Assembly: GCA_900556545.1 (NCBI GenBank)
Contig: USPE01000088.1
Location: forward strand, 1 to 7,541
Length of the DNA: 7,541 nt
Reading direction: 5' to 3'
Source of the DNA: an uncultured Peptococcaceae bacterium
GTDB lineage: Bacteria > Bacillota > Peptococcia > Peptococcales > Peptococcaceae
Shown: one piece after another, positions 5,807 to 7,541 of the stretch
Layout: the number at the start of each line of letters is the position of its first letter
Numbering within the stretch: position 1 is the stretch's first letter
The notes under the pieces: model-generated
The model's input: only the letters and a program-made list of their open reading frames with translations
Database searches by the model: none
What the model was told of the DNA's origin: nothing
Position numbers and translations under genes: made by a program

Positions 5807-7333
5807 ATGAAAGCAGGATTTGATGCAAAAAAGTACCTGGAAGAGCAGTCAAAGTATATCTTGGAGCGAGTCAATCATTATGACAAGCTATATCTGGAGT
5901 TTGGAGGAAAATTGCTGGGTGATTATCATGCAAAACGGGTATTGCCCGGATTTGATGAGGATGCCAAAATCAAATTGCTGCATAATTTAAAAGATAAGGT
6001 AGAGATTATTATTTGTGTGTATGCCGGCGATATTGAACGAAACAAAATCCGCGGAGATTTTGGAATCACCTACGACATGGATGTGATGCGTCTGATTGAT
6101 GATTTGCGCAAATGGGAGCTGGAAGTGAACAGTGTGGTAATCACCCGCTACGAACACCAGCCGGCAGCGCAGATTTTTATTAATAAGCTGGAGCTGCGGG
6201 GGATTAAAGTATACCAGCATCAGGCCACCAAGGGCTATCCGTTGGATGTAAACACCATTGTCAGTGAGGAAGGATACGGAAAAAATCCTTATATAGAAAC
6301 CAATAAGCCGATTGTGGTAGTTACGGCGCCCGGGCCGGGCAGCGGCAAGCTGGCAACCTGTCTGAGCCAGCTGTATCATGAATCGATTCGCGGCAGGGTG
6401 GCCGGATACTCCAAATTTGAAACCTTTCCGGTTTGGAATGTGCCGCTGAAGCATCCGCTGAATATTGCCTATGAGGCTGCAACTGCTGATTTAAAAGATG
6501 TCAACATGATAGATTCTTTTCATATGGACGCCTATGGTCTGGTAGCAGTAAACTACAACCGTGATATTGAGGCGTATCCGTTATTGAAACGAATTATTGA
6601 AAAAATTACAGGCAAAGAGGCTATTTATAAATCGCCTACGGATATGGGCGTTAACCGGGTAGGTTTTGGGATTATTGACGATGATGTGGTGCGGGAGGCA
6701 TCCCGTCAGGAAGTGATCCGTCGTTATTTTAAGACAGGCTGTGAATATAAAAAGGGGTATGTGGACAAGGCTACCTTTGATCGGGTGCAGTTGATTATGG
6801 AAGAATTGGGGCTGCAGCCCGGAGACCGCAAAGTGGTAGCGCCTGCTTATCAAGCGGCGGAAGAAATGGAGCGGCGTCTGGCGCAAGAAGGACAGAGTGA
6901 TAAGAATCATGTTTGTTCAGCAGTGGCCATTGAATTGGAAGATGGCACTATGGTAACGGGAAAAAGTTCAGATTTGATGACAGCCACATCGGCGGCTATG
7001 CTCAATGCCGTTAAGCAGATGGCTCGTGTTGCCGATGAAATCCATTTATTATCACCGGTTATTTTAGAGCCCATTCGGTCGTTGAAATCCAACACGCTGG
7101 GCAGCCAAAGTCCGGCGCTGAGTTGTGATGAGATCTTGATTGCGCTGACCATCTGCGCAGCCACCAATCCTATGGCGCAGGTTTGTCTGGATCATCTGCA
7201 CAAATTGCGGGGATGTCAGGCCCACTCTACGACTATTTTGATCCGCAGCGATGAAGAATGCTTCCGCAAGCTGGGCATTGATGTGACTTGTGATGCTGTA
7301 TATCCTTCGGATAATTTGTATTATAATAACTAA
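5807..7333 (+). CDS. UPF0371/DUF1846 family protein
   Basis: A full-length, 508-residue member of the UPF0371 (DUF1846) family, whose members are about 500 residues and have no established function that I know of. Recognisable family stretches are the N-terminal EFGGKLLGDYHAKRVLPGF (31-49), VVTAPGPGSGK (171-181), TDMGVNRVGFGIIDDD (278-293), TGKSSDLMTATSAAMLNAVK (384-403) and the C-terminal LGSQSPALSCDEILIALTIC (431-450). The Gly-rich GPGSGK loop looks like a phosphate-binding loop but does not fit the Walker A pattern, since Leu follows the Lys. It has no signal peptide or membrane segment, so it is cytoplasmic. The ATG has AAGGAG (5791-5796) at 10 bases, and the start matches the usual family start (MKxGFD). 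Codon use is clearly more G+C-rich than in the three upstream genes. It appears to be monocistronic, between two terminators. Confidence 0.93.
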   Translation: MKAGFDAKKYLEEQSKYILERVNHYDKLYLEFGGKLLGDYHAKRVLPGFDEDAKIKLLHNLKDKVEIIICVYAGDIERNKIRGDFGITYDMDVMRLIDDLRKWELEVNSVVITRYEHQPAAQIFINKLELRGIKVYQHQATKGYPLDVNTIVSEEGYGKNPYIETNKPIVVVTAPGPGSGKLATCLSQLYHESIRGRVAGYSKFETFPVWNVPLKHPLNIAYEAATADLKDVNMIDSFHMDAYGLVAVNYNRDIEAYPLLKRIIEKITGKEAIYKSPTDMGVNRVGFGIIDDDVVREASRQEVIRRYFKTGCEYKKGYVDKATFDRVQLIMEELGLQPGDRKVVAPAYQAAEEMERRLAQEGQSDKNHVCSAVAIELEDGTMVTGKSSDLMTATSAAMLNAVKQMARVADEIHLLSPVILEPIRSLKSNTLGSQSPALSCDEILIALTICAATNPMAQVCLDHLHKLRGCQAHSTTILIRSDEECFRKLGIDVTCDAVYPSDNLYYNN

Positions 7334-7381
7334 AACTAAAGATTTTGTTTTATTGGAACCAACTACCGTTTAATAGATTAT

Positions 7382-7426
7382 AAAAACCCGAACTTTTGCA
7401 AAATATGCAGAGGTTCGGGTTTTTTG
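7382..7426. terminator. Bidirectional intrinsic terminator between convergent genes
   Basis: AACCCGAACTTTTGCA (7385-7400) pairs with TGCAGAGGTTCGGGTT (7406-7421) over all 16 positions, with two G-T wobbles, around the loop AAATA. On the plus strand a T-run (7420-7425) follows and ends the UPF0371 transcript. On the minus strand the A-run at 7382-7386 provides a T-run for the convergent gene at the right edge. Confidence 0.88.
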
Positions 7427-7469
7427 TTTGCTGCAGTAGTGCGGCGAAAGATTTGTGTCGAATATCAGT

Positions 7470-7541
7470 TTATGCTTCCAGCAGGGCTTTGGCGGCGGTG
7501 TAGCTTTCGGGGTGGACGGCGGTAGCATCCAGGCGGGTTTT
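7470..7541 (-). CDS. Partial CDS, C-terminal end of a Tex-like protein (possibly truncated)
   Basis: The minus strand is open from the window edge to a TAA at 7472-7470, giving 23 residues that include LDATAVHPESY and end in ALLEA. The LDAxAVHPExY pattern is characteristic of the helix-hairpin-helix region of Tex, the S1-domain nucleic-acid-binding protein (YhgF in E. coli). In Tex that segment lies well inside the protein and is followed by more helix-hairpin-helix sequence and the S1 domain, whereas here a stop comes within a few residues. None of the three frames downstream resumes Tex-like sequence before the terminator at 7382-7426. It could be a C-terminally truncated tex, a remnant, or a shorter protein sharing this motif. 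Codon use is G+C-rich like the UPF0371 gene. Confidence 0.55.
   Translation of the reverse strand, partial: KTRLDATAVHPESYTAAKALLEA

Noticed and set aside
6332..6349. A Walker A nucleotide-binding motif in the UPF0371 protein
   Set aside because: The GPGSGK loop is followed by Leu rather than Ser/Thr and the spacing does not fit GxxxxGK[ST]; it is reported only as a similar-looking loop.
5987..6454. A long minus-strand open frame (155 codons) inside the UPF0371 gene
   Set aside because: It is antisense to a strongly conserved coding frame, has no ribosome binding site or recognisable product, and is a shadow of that frame; the other antisense frames in the window were rejected for the same reason.

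Overview
The window looks like a low-G+C Firmicutes chromosome. It has strong AAGGAG-type ribosome binding sites, sigma-A-like promoters, T-tailed intrinsic terminators and a UPF0371/DUF1846 gene typical of anaerobic Firmicutes. A gut Negativicute or Clostridium relative would fit, but that is inference and no marker gene here settles it.

Layout. Positions 1-139 hold the terminator of a LysR-type regulator gene that runs leftward (140-1099). A 198-base divergent promoter region follows, with a good promoter for the regulator and repeated TATGTA/TACATA half-sites that could be operators. Rightward from 1298 comes a probable three-gene transcription unit: a 686-residue cytoplasmic hydrolase of the alkaline phosphatase / type I phosphodiesterase superfamily, a 483-residue membrane permease resembling the SLC13/DASS anion transporters, and a 220-residue protein I do not recognise. 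Each internal gap holds an RNA hairpin without a T-tract, and a strong terminator at 5641-5707 closes the unit.

The right part (5807-7541) is visibly richer in G+C. It carries a full-length UPF0371/DUF1846 protein with its own promoter. A bidirectional terminator separates it from the last 23 codons of a convergent gene at the right edge. Those codons look like the middle of Tex, yet end in a stop codon.

How the genes may work together. A LysR regulator, an anion permease and a hydrolase of anionic esters side by side suggest a substrate-induced module that imports an organic anion (possibly a phospho-, phosphono- or sulfo-compound) and cleaves it in the cytoplasm. The substrate cannot be read from the sequence. 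The most unusual points are the altered SNT signature motifs of the permease, the very large insertion between the metal-binding segments of the hydrolase, and the unrecognised third protein. The UPF0371 gene appears to be transcribed separately and need not be related to the module.
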